Positions 1 through 8,865 of a stretch of 64,000 bases of DNA are shown piece by piece. The DNA comes from Kordia jejudonensis (GTDB lineage Bacteria > Bacteroidota > Bacteroidia > Flavobacteriales > Flavobacteriaceae): NCBI RefSeq assembly GCF_001005315.1, contig NZ_LBMG01000008.1, positions 1 through 64,000 on the forward strand, written 5' to 3'. The notes below the pieces were generated by a model. It saw only the letters and a program-made list of their open reading frames with translations, ran no database searches and had not been told where the DNA came from. The number at the start of each line of letters is the position of its first letter. The first letter of the stretch is position 1. Position numbers and translations under genes: made by a program.

Positions 1-301
1 TTATAAAATTTACAATTCATAGAAATTCGTAGGTATTAGTTAAGTATATTTTGACTGTTGTTAGCTTGTACGCTAGCTGTTCATAGAAATTAGTTATAGT
101 TTATAAATATCCTTAGTAAACAATAATTCAAAAGGTACATATATAATTGAAAAATTTACAAACATCTTTAGGTTTCATATCTAGACATACTACTAAAAAA
201 CAGAAAAATATAGTTTTAATTTGATAAAATGAAGTAGATTTTATTTTCTATAAAAGGAAGTGATTACCTATATTTATCAAAGAATTTAAAAAATTATAAA
301 T
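1..301. other. AT-rich leader before TIR gene
   Basis: No coding region is recognised here. The 12-mer TTCATAGAAATT occurs twice, at 17-28 and 80-91, as a direct repeat 63 bases apart. The rest is very AT-rich. It probably holds the promoter of the TIR gene that begins at 302, but no clear TAnnTTTG box stands out. Confidence 0.4.
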
Positions 302-1252
302 TTGAAAATTTTTATAAGTCATTCTTCGAAAAATAAAAAGGTAGTAGATTTTTTTGTTGACAAAATTTTAATTTTAGGTTGTGGAATAAATGAAAAAGAA
401 ATATTTTGTTCTTCTGTAGAAGGTTTGGGCATTACAACAGGGTTAGATTTTAGAGAACATATTAAAGAAACTCTATTAAAGTCTGATTATTCTTTTTTAT
501 TTATTTCTAATGAATATAAGGAAAGTGATATTTGTTTAAATGAAATGGGGGCTTCTTGGGCACAAGACAGCGTGATTGTGAAGCCATTTATTTTTCCGAA
601 TATAGGATTTGATTCCCTTGGGACACTATACAGCGTTAAACAAGTGGCTAAACTAGATAATAGCTATTCTTTAGATGAATTATTCCAAGAAATCACAGAA
701 AAATATAATCTTCAAAGAATTATAGCCCGATGGAGTAAAGCAAAAAAAGAATTTTTAGACTTTTTAAGCCAAGAAATCTCCAATATTCATACAAAAGATG
801 ATTACATAGAAAAACGTGCAAAAGAATATTTTAGTAAGTTTTTAGGCGCAAACGTAAATATGAATAGTCTATTATTACAGGCGCATCCTACCTTAATTGA
901 TTGTAAGATTGCTTTTTCAAACGAATATTTCAGAAAATATTTTGATTATTACTGTAAAGGTTTTGAAGTTATGTTAACTCACTATATGAAACCAATGTAT
1001 CCTGAACGTAAACATTATAGATTAAATAAAGCACGGCTATTTGAAATCTTAAATGACAATAGCATAAAATTACCAGGGGGTATGAAAATGATCGCTGAAA
1101 AATTTATACTTAATAATAGTGTTGATTTTTATTCTATTGAATTTTTAGAGAATAAATATACCGAAAGAGGAATCAGATTTAGTGTTTTTTGCTATATAAA
1201 CGATAGATGGGTATTTTTCCCTAAGCCTTATTTTGCAGATTTTCTTAATTAA
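302..1252 (+). CDS. TIR-domain protein
   Basis: A 316-residue protein. Its first ~130 residues look like a bacterial TIR (TIR_2-type) domain: the opening MKIFISHSSK strand-loop, an F-I-S strand near 67-69, and the CLNE motif whose Glu81 sits where the NADase glutamate of TIR enzymes lies. Residues ~140-316 match nothing I recognise and may be a sensing or effector region. The start is TTG at 302, chosen because the TIR motif begins there at once; no ATG is available upstream. Bacterial TIR proteins often degrade NAD or make signalling nucleotides in antiphage defence. Here it stands alone, with only transposase debris downstream, so a defence role is inference. Confidence 0.75.
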   Translation: MKIFISHSSKNKKVVDFFVDKILILGCGINEKEIFCSSVEGLGITTGLDFREHIKETLLKSDYSFLFISNEYKESDICLNEMGASWAQDSVIVKPFIFPNIGFDSLGTLYSVKQVAKLDNSYSLDELFQEITEKYNLQRIIARWSKAKKEFLDFLSQEISNIHTKDDYIEKRAKEYFSKFLGANVNMNSLLLQAHPTLIDCKIAFSNEYFRKYFDYYCKGFEVMLTHYMKPMYPERKHYRLNKARLFEILNDNSIKLPGGMKMIAEKFILNNSVDFYSIEFLENKYTERGIRFSVFCYINDRWVFFPKPYFADFLN

Positions 1253-1479
1253 CCTGATTTCTATGATTAAATCATTCTATTTTGATAAAAAGATTGATTT
1301 TTTATTATTTTCTATTGTAAAATATACAGGGGTAGATTTTAATATACAAATATCTAATACAGATTTACTAATATCTATACCAACAAAATTTAAATTGGTT
1401 TTCATAACTTTGAATTTACAGATTAAAAAATGGACTCAACTCCATAATAATGGGCTTAAATCCCGAATTTCTATTTGAG

Positions 1480-1631
1480 TTTTATAAAGGCAGCAAGGGT
1501 ATGAAAACTAAATTACTAACACCAATGAGTGATGCATATTATCTTAGAGAAAGAGCTTTTATTGAAACTATTTTAACAACATATTTTCAGCTTTAATTGC
1601 TTATAATTTTAAAGATAAGAACCATTGCTAA
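1480..1631 (+). pseudogene. IS982-family transposase C-terminal remnant
   Basis: From the ATG at 1501 one frame reads MKTKLLTPMSDAYYLRERAF and then IETI. It resembles the C-terminal part of IS982-type DDE transposases (the segment around K-x-L-x-P-x-S-D-x-x-x-L-R-x-R-A-x-I-E-T). The match continues in another frame (NNIFSALIAYNFKDK, about 1572-1616), so a frameshift or deletion has broken it. Only about 45 residues are recognisable; no ends or complete gene remain. Confidence 0.5.
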
Positions 1632-1694
1632 GAAATAACTTTGCAAATACTATACAATTACTAATATTATAAAGCTATATCGAAATCACATTAA

Positions 1695-2435
1695 TGAAAT
1701 GATGAGTGGTAACAACATTAAGTTGACCATATAGTTTAGTTTCCTTACGTTGCGCAGTTTGACACTAATAGGAATATCAGTATTGGTAGGGCTGTTATGT
1801 ATTTTGTTAATGGTGTGATGACTACCTTGATTACCTGCGCCTGAGCGCTTACCTCGTTCATTTGCTATTTATTACTCCTAAATTGAATCGCATTGATTTC
1901 CTATGCTTTAGTGATGATTTTCCGTTGCTTTCACATTTATTTTTTTCAACTTGACAATCTCGATAAATTTGTACGCATATTTTAGATAATTGTAATTCTA
2001 ATTCTTCCTAAGTAACTTTAGATTATTTATACAGGTATTAATCTTAATGTAAGCATAATCCACTGCTTGTGTGTGACCGCTCATCATACCTTTATATTCA
2101 CAAAGATTGAAAATACATCTAAAGACTTCTTCAAATATTGATTCAGTAAACATGCTGGCGCATTCTACTAATTGTACTATGCCAAAGAAGCTATTCATCA
2201 ATATCATAGACAAAAAATACAGTATATCTAACAAGGGCATGCGATAATGAATAACCAACTATACAGAGTTTGAATAAACTATGGATCAATGTTTTTTTTT
2301 CACTACTTCCATTGTATTCTATAATAAGTTTACATAAAATTCTAATTCTGACTCAGAAGATAAACGACAATAAAAGTTCTGTTTAGGAACGTGATCACTT
2401 AATCGAAATGATGTAAAAAAAAGTGTTAGTTATAC
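1695..2435 (-). pseudogene. Decayed IS1182-family transposase
   Basis: Read on the minus strand, pieces in different frames follow the order of an IS1182-type transposase. A start-like FRLSDHVPKQNFYCRL lies near 2415-2365. The longest open piece (2258-1998) contains CASMFTESIFEEVFRCIFNL and then KGMMSGHTQAVDYAYIK, the family's 'KGMVSGHTQAVDSAFIKAN' block. A tail near 1800-1700 reads HNSPTNTDIPISVKLR and then, in another frame, LNVVTTHHFINV. Several stops and frame changes show it is dead. No terminal inverted repeats were identified. Confidence 0.7.
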
Positions 2436-2672
2436 TTTCTTGCTTTATGTTATTCTATATACAGAATTTATAAGTATATTAGATTTACGCAATAGGCACA
2501 AAATGTATGAAATACATAATTAGCAAGTGAGATACGAAAAGTTCATCTATATTTACAAACAATATCAAATCGCAGATTTAGCTCAGTAATAATCCTCAAC
2601 TTTTGTATATAATGATGCCCTATACGTTACATTCATAAAACGTTGTGATTAATATAAAAAATATTTAGGAAA

Positions 2673-3242
2673 TTGACAGAATTACAGAGATATATTACTT
2701 CCTACTTTGGAATTACAAACCAGAATATGGACAAAATCATGTCATTATTTAAAGAAACAGAACTCAAGAAAGGAGAATATTTTACAAAAACTGGTCAATT
2801 TTGCGAAAAGCTGAGTTTTTTAAGAAATGGTTTAATTCGAGTTTTTGCATACACTAATGATAAAGAGATAACTCAATGGATTTCCACCCAAGGTTATTTT
2901 ATAACGGATTTATACAGTTTTACATTCAAACAGAGAGCAAAATGGAATATTCAAGCATTAACAGATTGTGAACTTTATACAATTGATAAAGATAATTACG
3001 CACTTCTAAACAATTTAGTTCCTAATTGGCCCGAAATGGAAAAGCAATTCATTGCAGGTTGCTTTGTTCAATTAGAGGATAGAGTTTTCAACCATTTATC
3101 CCTTAGTGCTGAAGAACGTTACGACAACCTTTTTGAGAATAATAAAGAAATTTTTAATCAAGTTCCTTTGCAATATCTCGCATCAATGCTTGGAATGTCA
3201 CCCGAAACTTTTAGCAGAATAAGAAACAAAAAGATTTCTTGA
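2673..3242 (+). CDS. Crp/Fnr-family transcriptional regulator
   Basis: A 189-residue protein with the layout of the short Bacteroidetes Crp/Fnr group. A cyclic-nucleotide-binding-type beta-roll spans roughly residues 20-115 (L-K-K-G-E-Y-F-T-K-T-G, then L-R-N-G-L-I-R-V). A C-terminal helix-turn-helix follows around 160-187 (QYLASMLGMSPETFSRIRNK). The start is TTG at 2673; no in-frame ATG precedes the beta-roll. The cNMP-contacting R-x-x-S loop of true CRP is not evident, so the ligand is unknown. An SRPBCC gene follows within 60 bases on the same strand and is a likely partner or target. Both genes lie intact between decayed transposases. Confidence 0.85.
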   Translation: MTELQRYITSYFGITNQNMDKIMSLFKETELKKGEYFTKTGQFCEKLSFLRNGLIRVFAYTNDKEITQWISTQGYFITDLYSFTFKQRAKWNIQALTDCELYTIDKDNYALLNNLVPNWPEMEKQFIAGCFVQLEDRVFNHLSLSAEERYDNLFENNKEIFNQVPLQYLASMLGMSPETFSRIRNKKIS

Positions 3243-3300
3243 TTTTTATCAAGAGCAAGAACTCAAATTAAAACGAACTTTGTCTAATAAATTAAACAAT

Positions 3301-3756
3301 ATGACAAAGCAAATTAAAACATCGATTACGATTAACGCAAATAAAGAATTGGTCTGGGAAATATTATTGGACTTTAAGAATTATCCTGAATGGAATTCAT
3401 TTATTAAATCGATTTCTGGAGATGTAAAAGTTGGAAACAAAATTGAAATAAAATTACAAGGAATGACATTTAAACCACTCATATTGACCTTGAATGAAAA
3501 CACGGAATTAAAATGGCTTGGTCATCTTTGGTTCAAAGGTCTTTTTGACGGAGAACATAAATTTAAACTCATTGACAACGGAAACGGAACGACCAATTTC
3601 GAGCAGAGCGAAAATTTTAGCGGAATTTTAGTTAAATTATTCTCCAAGAGCTTAGACAAGGATACCAAAAATGGATTTGAGCGAATGAATAGGGAATTGA
3701 AACTACGTGTGGAAAATACTAAGCATAACCAAGGTAATCGATGCACAACTCTATAA
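3301..3756 (+). CDS. SRPBCC-family protein
   Basis: About 151 residues from the ATG at 3301; a TTG at 3280 would add seven residues and is less likely. It opens with T-S-I-T-I-N-A-N-K-E-L-V-W-E-I-L, followed by F-K-N-Y-P-E-W-N-S-F, the typical opening of SRPBCC (START-like, polyketide-cyclase-type) ligand-binding proteins. A helix-grip fold of ~140 residues is complete, ending with the long C-terminal helix (NGFERMNRELKLRVENT). The family binds hydrophobic small molecules; the ligand here is unknown. It follows the Crp/Fnr gene by 58 bases and may be co-transcribed with it. Confidence 0.8.
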   Translation: MTKQIKTSITINANKELVWEILLDFKNYPEWNSFIKSISGDVKVGNKIEIKLQGMTFKPLILTLNENTELKWLGHLWFKGLFDGEHKFKLIDNGNGTTNFEQSENFSGILVKLFSKSLDKDTKNGFERMNRELKLRVENTKHNQGNRCTTL

Positions 3757-3991
3757 TTAAAAAAAAGCAATCTTAACATAGTGCTTTCAGAAACTAGGTA
3801 GTCCCTTGTAAATACTGATATTTTTTCGTAAATTATAGAAAAATAAGATCCCGATAATGACTGATATGGTTCGAAAATGGGGTTTTCTTTTTTCTCTTGA
3901 TGAAAAATAAATAGAATTAGTGAGTTTCAACACAAATTTTCCTTTTTATTTTCTGTTGAAAATTTCAATGCATATTATGTTTGATTTTTAG

Positions 3992-4265
3992 AGAGTGATC
4001 TTAGTGAGATTTATACAGCTTTCCGTGATTGGATTTGATTAGACATTTTGACCTTAACGAATCTTCTAAAGGAGCTAAAATGTCCTGTAGTCCAAGAGGT
4101 CGAATTTTGCTGATGTTATTGAAACATTATGTCTGTTGCAGTGATCATCGACTTATAGGACAACTCATCGGTAATATTAACTATTATTATGATTTATATT
4201 TAAGATATACCGCTTTGATCATTAATGAAAGAAAAATTAATGGTCACTACCGATTACCAACATAG
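3992..4265 (+). pseudogene. Transposase N-terminal remnant (DUF772-like)
   Basis: A 78-codon open piece (4029-4265) contains DLIRHFDLNESSKGAKMSCS, then PRGRILLMLLKHYVCCSDHR and LIGQLIGN. This resembles the N-terminal part of DDE transposases of the 'FSPRGKLALMFLKHYTCCSDRKLIEQLN' type found in Bacteroidetes. A preceding piece in another frame (LSEIYTAFRDW, about 3998-4030) fits the residues just upstream. It ends at a stop after about 80 residues with no catalytic domain, so it is a dead fragment. Confidence 0.5.
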
Positions 4266-4299
4266 TTTTTAAACAACTACAGATCAATGTGATTATTTA

Positions 4300-4885
4300 G
4301 GGAAGTACATGCGTGAATTTCTCAATTTTTCGCTCTGGTATAAACCACATAATTGCAACAGTTATATAAGCTTGGATTTTCAAATAGGTATTAACAAATG
4401 ATAAGACTATACCTAAAGCATACATAAAAATTGAAATTTTATCCTTGTAGTCCATTCCGACAATTACTATAAGCTCAAAATCCTTATTGTAATTACCTAA
4501 AATTTGACGTAACAAGATATTATATACTATTGCACTCATCAATAATACGAAGCCATATGTAGCAATAGGTAATTGTTTATTAAAAAACTTTCCAACCCAA
4601 GCTTTTGTGAAAAGAATAAGGGATAGCCAAAATAATGAGTGGAGGTTTGCCCGTAAGGTTTTTCCATTAGTTTTTTTGTAATTTGAAATAAATGATGATG
4701 GTTATTCTAATAAATTTCCAAATAAATAAAACTAATTAGATAGCTAATAAAAACTGGAGTTAATTTTAATAGTGAATCTAGAGTGGCCTCTTCAGGTTCT
4801 TTGAATTCTAAAACCATTATGGTAATTAATATTGCGAAAACACCATCACTAAATGCTTCTAATCTATTTGTTTCCTTAATGCCTT
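4300..4885 (-). pseudogene. Decayed TMEM175-type (DUF1211) channel gene
   Basis: On the minus strand the N-terminal signature of the TMEM175/DUF1211 potassium-channel family is readable near 4880-4790 (ETNRLEAFSDGVFAILITIM, the R-x-x-x-F-S-D motif). After stops around 4730-4690, the same reading continues with KTNGKTLRANLHSLFWLSLI near 4670-4610, then WVGKFF, YGFVLLMSAI and a C-terminal membrane stretch ending in IPERKIEKF. Gene order and length suit a full ~200-residue copy, but at least three stops interrupt it. The only open part is 4297-4542. Confidence 0.65.
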
Positions 4886-4892
4886 ATTTTCT

Positions 4893-7010
4893 TTATGTCT
4901 TAAATATTGTTTCTTTCTCTATGCCTAATTTTTTCATTTTGGCAAATAAAGTTTTTGCATTCATATCCAAGATATTAGACGCCCCATTAACACCACTTAC
5001 CTTACCATTTGTAAATTTTAAAGTATTTATAATATGCTGTTTCTGTGCTTCCTCAAAAGTGAGTAAATCGCTTGTTTGGATGACTTTTGAAGTTGATGGC
5101 AACCAGCTTCCTTGGTTTAAAATAGTTCCGCTTTCTATAATTACTGCACGCTCAATAAGATTTTCTAATTCACGGATATTACCAGGAAAATTGTAAGCCA
5201 TCAATGTTTCAATAGTTTTTTTAGATAATCTTTTAAAAGCCTTTCCTGCCTTTGTCGAAAACTTTTCTAGAAAAAATTGAGCTAACAATGGTATATCCTC
5301 CTTACGTTCTCGCAAGGGTATATTGTAAATAGGGAAAACATTGAGTCTATAATACAAATCTTGTCTAAAAGTACCTTCCATTATCATCTCTTCCAGACTT
5401 CTATTAGTAGCGGCTATTACTCTTACATCTACACTGATAGTTTTAGAACCACCTAATTCGTCATATTCTCCCTCTTGAAGAACGCGCAGGAGTTTAGATT
5501 GTAGTTCTATTGGCATTTCACCAATTTCATCTAAAAAGATAGTTCCTCCGTCTGCAAGCGTAAATTTTCCAATTTTGTCTGCTACAGCACCTGTAAATGC
5601 ACCTTTTTTATGTCCAAATAATTCGCTTTCAAATAAATCTTTTGGCAACGTAGCGCAATTCACTTTAATTAAAGGTCTGCTCTTACGTAAACTATTACCG
5701 TGTACAGCTGCTGCCAGAAGTTCCTTTCCAGTTCCAGACTCACCGGTAATTAACACTGTAGTATCGGTAGGAGCAACTAGTGTTACTTGCTCAAGAACTT
5801 TAGCATAAATATCACTTTGGCAAATAATATTATCTGCATTGAGATTAACATTAATCTCCTCTTGTAAATATTCATTTTCGATTTCTAGTCTATTTTTTAA
5901 GGATTTAATCTCTTCAAGAGCTGTAAAAAGTTTTAAATCTCTGTTCTTACGATCAGTTATATTTCGAACTATTGCACAATTTATATCCTCTCCATTAAAT
6001 ACTAAATGATTCGCTAAAATATCTGCAGGAAATTTAGTCCCATCCTTTCTAGTAATTAACCATTCCATTCGTAAAGAACCTTTTTCTTTTAATTCATCAA
6101 AGTGACCACTCCACCATTCTTCCGTAATATTTTCGTCTAAGTCATATATGTAAAATCCATCTAGAGAGTTTTTAGAAAATCCTAACTCCTTCGATACAGA
6201 GTCACTATAATGTAAAATCTTTCCTGCTCTATTATAAACGTAAACTAGGTCTTGAGCATTATCTATAATATCCTTGAAAAATACGAGTTCAAGTTCTTTT
6301 TCTTTTTGATCGGTAATGTCCTGATAAATCCCCAAGACTTTAATTATTTTGTCACCTTTATAAATGGGCTTAGCAACAGCTCTAATATATTTTTTCTCTT
6401 TTGTGTTTGTACTTAAAACTTCATCGAAAGGTTGTCCTTTTCTCATTACTCCCAGAATGAATTTTTTAAGTTTTTCAGGTTCCTCGAAGAAGTGAATTAC
6501 TTTACCCGGTTGAAAACTTGAATTATTTTTATCTCCAAAAATCTCATATAATTGTTCTGTTACTATCAAAGAACCGTCCTGAAGATTAAGTTTCCATCCA
6601 CCTACTTGAGCAATGGACTCCACATTGCTTACTAGATTTTGATAGAAACTAGATGAAGTAATATCGTTTATAATTGAACAAATCATTTCTTTTCTATCAT
6701 TTGAGAAAAATTGAGCAAAAACCTCTACATCATAAAACTTTCCATTCTTATCCTTATGAACAGCTTTGAAGTTTTGCGATTTATATTTTTTTAAAAAAAC
6801 CCAATGTTTTCGCCAACTTTCAGCTGTTACTGTTGTGTTAATATCAAATATGGTGAGTTTGGTTATCTCATCCTTTTTATAACTAAGACGGTCACATAGT
6901 TTAGAATTACCATAGAATATACTACCATCCTCATTGGCCCATAATACTTCATAAGGTAGCGCATCAACCAACCATTCTTTTACAAATCCTATTTCTTTTA
7001 TGTCTGTCAT
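4893..7010 (-). CDS. PAS-sensor sigma-54 activator
   Basis: A 705-residue enhancer-binding protein for RNA polymerase sigma-54. Three PAS-like sensor segments fill residues ~10-355, followed by a short coil. The AAA+ domain (~395-625) has Walker A GESGTGKE near 422, the sigma-54 contact loop GAFTGA near 472, Walker [13 protein letters not shown] near 488 and the R-finger region. A Fis-type helix-turn-helix closes it (~655-700, with [20 protein letters not shown]). There is no receiver domain or membrane segment, so the signal is probably a cytoplasmic ligand or redox cue sensed by PAS. It diverges from the run at 7183-18093, which has a sigma-54-type promoter in front; direct activation of that run is a strong inference. 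Confidence 0.92.
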   Translation of the reverse strand: MTDIKEIGFVKEWLVDALPYEVLWANEDGSIFYGNSKLCDRLSYKKDEITKLTIFDINTTVTAESWRKHWVFLKKYKSQNFKAVHKDKNGKFYDVEVFAQFFSNDRKEMICSIINDITSSSFYQNLVSNVESIAQVGGWKLNLQDGSLIVTEQLYEIFGDKNNSSFQPGKVIHFFEEPEKLKKFILGVMRKGQPFDEVLSTNTKEKKYIRAVAKPIYKGDKIIKVLGIYQDITDQKEKELELVFFKDIIDNAQDLVYVYNRAGKILHYSDSVSKELGFSKNSLDGFYIYDLDENITEEWWSGHFDELKEKGSLRMEWLITRKDGTKFPADILANHLVFNGEDINCAIVRNITDRKNRDLKLFTALEEIKSLKNRLEIENEYLQEEINVNLNADNIICQSDIYAKVLEQVTLVAPTDTTVLITGESGTGKELLAAAVHGNSLRKSRPLIKVNCATLPKDLFESELFGHKKGAFTGAVADKIGKFTLADGGTIFLDEIGEMPIELQSKLLRVLQEGEYDELGGSKTISVDVRVIAATNRSLEEMIMEGTFRQDLYYRLNVFPIYNIPLRERKEDIPLLAQFFLEKFSTKAGKAFKRLSKKTIETLMAYNFPGNIRELENLIERAVIIESGTILNQGSWLPSTSKVIQTSDLLTFEEAQKQHIINTLKFTNGKVSGVNGASNILDMNAKTLFAKMKKLGIEKETIFKT

Positions 7011-7042
7011 AATATTAATTATATAAATGTTAAAAATACTAT

Positions 7043-7114
7043 AATTTTTCTCATATAACAGAAAATTCTTAAAAACAAGATGCTTTTAAAAAAATTAAAT
7101 CCATTTAAACATCT
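7043..7114. promoter_or_regulatory. Candidate activator-binding inverted repeats
   Basis: Two imperfect inverted repeats lie upstream of the sigma-54-type promoter. The larger pairs AGATGCTTTTAAA (7078-7090) with TTTAAACATCT (7104-7114). The smaller pairs TTTTCT (7046-7051) with AGAAAA (7060-7065). Their position, about 50-120 bases upstream of the predicted start point, suits upstream activator sites for the divergent enhancer-binding protein. The assignment is inference; the region is AT-rich and such repeats arise by chance. Confidence 0.35.
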
Positions 7115-7136
7115 GACTATAAATAAGTTACGAGTT

Positions 7137-7152
7137 TGGCACAAGTTTAGCT
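7137..7152 (+). promoter_or_regulatory. Sigma-54 (-24/-12) promoter
   Basis: The sequence TGGCACAAGTTTAGCT carries the -24 element TGGCAC and a -12 element TAGCT (consensus TTGCW, one mismatch). GG (7138-7139) and GC (7150-7151) are separated by exactly ten bases, the invariant RpoN spacing. The predicted start point is about 7162-7164, which rules out the GTG at 7162 as start codon and favours the ATG at 7183. It lies between the activator gene and the run it faces. Confidence 0.75.
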
Positions 7153-7182
7153 TTTTGTATTGTGACAAATAATACAACAAAG

Positions 7183-8061
7183 ATGAAACGTAATAATTTT
7201 TTAAAAACGGCTTTTACAGGTAGTGTATTTACACTATTAGGAGTTTCCGCTTTCGCGAAAGCAGAGATTAGAAAAAGCACCAACACATCTTTTAATACTA
7301 ATATAGGGTATAATCATTTACCTAATAAAGAAATAAAAACTATGAATACTATACTTCACAAAGCAGACACAAGAGGCGATGCAAATCACGGATGGTTGCA
7401 TTCAAAACACACGTTTAGTTTTGCCAATTACTATAACCCTGAGCGTATGAATTTTGGTGTACTTAGAGTACTCAATGATGACACAGTTTCAGAAAGTAAA
7501 GGTTTTGGCACTCATCCTCATAAGGATATGGAGATTGTTTCAATTCCGCTTGAAGGAGATTTGAAACACGAGGATAATATGGGAAATAAAACAATCATTA
7601 GATCTGGTGATATTCAAGTAATGAGTGCAGGAACAGGTGTTATGCATTCTGAGTATAATAACAATCCAGATGCACATGTAAAATTTCTTCAAATATGGAT
7701 CATTCCAAATAAACAAAGCGTGGAACCTCGATATGATCAAATTACATTAAATCAGGAAGATCGTAAAAACAAAATTCAGCAAATATTATCACCTAATGCA
7801 GATGATGCGGGAGTCTGGGTACATCAAAATGCCTGGTTCAATATGACCAGTCTTGATAAAGGTAAAGAAGTTCAATATAATTTGAATGACACAAAAAATA
7901 ATGGTGTTTATGTTTTTGTTTTGAAAGGAGATGCAACAATCAATGGCCAACCACTAAATCAAAGAGATGGGTTTGGGATCTGGGATGTAGAAACTCTAAA
8001 CATTGAAGCAGATAACGACACGGAAATTTTATTGATGGAAGTTCCAATGTCATTGAATTAA
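7183..8061 (+). CDS. Exported pirin-family protein
   Basis: A bicupin of the pirin family. From the ATG at 7183 the protein has 292 residues. The metal site is visible as H111-P-H113 (HPHKDMEIVS) and H155-S-E157 (MHSEYN), matching the His-His-His-Glu ligands of human pirin and YhhW; relatives include quercetin dioxygenases. Unusually, about 53 residues precede the usual pirin opening (MNTILHKADTRGDANHGWL, internal ATG at 7342). They form a signal-like peptide: KRNNFLK resembles a Tat motif lacking one Arg, then a hydrophobic stretch ending AFAKA. A GTG at 7162 lies on the predicted transcript start and is not used. First gene of the sigma-54 run. Confidence 0.85.
   Translation: MKRNNFLKTAFTGSVFTLLGVSAFAKAEIRKSTNTSFNTNIGYNHLPNKEIKTMNTILHKADTRGDANHGWLHSKHTFSFANYYNPERMNFGVLRVLNDDTVSESKGFGTHPHKDMEIVSIPLEGDLKHEDNMGNKTIIRSGDIQVMSAGTGVMHSEYNNNPDAHVKFLQIWIIPNKQSVEPRYDQITLNQEDRKNKIQQILSPNADDAGVWVHQNAWFNMTSLDKGKEVQYNLNDTKNNGVYVFVLKGDATINGQPLNQRDGFGIWDVETLNIEADNDTEILLMEVPMSLN
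7249..7262. repeat. Palindrome GCTTTCGCGAAAGC, copy 1
   Basis: A perfect 14-base palindrome inside the pirin signal-peptide region. It is read as A-F-A-K-A, next to the likely cleavage site. An identical copy lies at 14228-14241 in the same reading frame and an imperfect one at 27941-27954. Confidence 0.7.
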
Positions 8062-8119
8062 TAAATAAATATAAATCAAAATTAAATACAACGTCAATAA
8101 AGACACAAATCAAAACACA

Positions 8120-8809
8120 ATGAAAGCAATTAAATTAACATTCGTATTACTACTAGCAATTACTACAAGTGCACTTGCACAAAAACCAAGCGCAGAATTA
8201 TTAAACCCAACAAATCATTCATTACTTCTAATTGATCACGAAGGTCAGATGGCTTTTGCCGTAAATAGTATAGACCCTGTTCAACTTCGTAATAATGTAG
8301 GATTAATTTCTGGTGCATCGAAAATTTTTAATATACCAACAGTTGTAACTACAGTTGCTGAAGAATCATTTAGCGGCCCTGTGTTTCCTGAAATTATCGA
8401 GTTCTTCCCTAATCAAAAGGAATACATTGATAGAACAACTATGAACACTTGGGAAGATGAAAATGCATTTAACGCTATCACAAGTAAAAAGAAAAAGAAG
8501 ATCGTAATGGCTGGATTATGGACAAGCGTTTGTATTGTAGGTCCTACACTGTCTGCCATTGATGATGGTTATGAAGTGTATATAATTACGGATGCTTCTG
8601 GAGATATTTCTCAAGAAGCTCACGATATGGCTATAGAAAGAATGGTACAAGCTGGTGCTAAACCAATCACATCTTTACAATACTTACTTGAGTTACAACG
8701 TGATTGGGCTAGAGGTGAAACTTATGAAGCTGTAAACCAATTAGCAATGCGTTTCGGAGGCGGATATGGAATTGGTATTCAGTATGCTAGAAAAATGTTG
8801 AAGCATTAA
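8120..8809 (+). CDS. Secreted isochorismatase-fold hydrolase (YcaC-like)
   Basis: A 229-residue protein with a Sec signal peptide (hydrophobic residues ~5-18, cleavage after A-L-A). The rest is a cysteine-hydrolase (isochorismatase-like) domain. The catalytic Asp is in LLLIDHEGQM and the nucleophilic Cys in MAGLWTSVCI; the Lys expected between them probably lies in KKKKKIVMAG. The sequence is closest in style to the YcaC-type amidohydrolases, whose substrates are poorly known. Export of such an enzyme is unusual and fits the envelope character of the run. It lies 58 bases behind the pirin gene; a terminator-like hairpin follows. Confidence 0.85.
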   Translation: MKAIKLTFVLLLAITTSALAQKPSAELLNPTNHSLLLIDHEGQMAFAVNSIDPVQLRNNVGLISGASKIFNIPTVVTTVAEESFSGPVFPEIIEFFPNQKEYIDRTTMNTWEDENAFNAITSKKKKKIVMAGLWTSVCIVGPTLSAIDDGYEVYIITDASGDISQEAHDMAIERMVQAGAKPITSLQYLLELQRDWARGETYEAVNQLAMRFGGGYGIGIQYARKMLKH

Positions 8810-8825
8810 TAATATTAATTGAACG

Positions 8826-8852
8826 CTCTACTTACATAAGTAGAGTTTTTTT
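8826..8852 (+). terminator. Terminator or attenuator hairpin
   Basis: CTCTACTTA (8826-8834) pairs perfectly with TAAGTAGAG (8837-8845) and is followed by seven T. This has the form of an intrinsic terminator. It lies between the second and third genes of the sigma-54 run, so it may lower expression of the distal genes rather than end the operon. Confidence 0.75.
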
Positions 8853-8865
8853 AAAACTAATCAAG

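Noticed and set aside
1233-1478. 81-codon frame after the TIR gene
   Set aside because: It overlaps the TIR end and shows no family features; AT-rich chance frame.
4783-5196. 137-codon plus-strand frame
   Set aside because: It lies opposite the end of the sigma-54 activator and the TMEM175 remnant, both of which have clear family motifs.
7162-7182. GTG start for the pirin gene
   Set aside because: It coincides with the predicted sigma-54 start point; the ATG at 7183 is followed by a plausible signal peptide.
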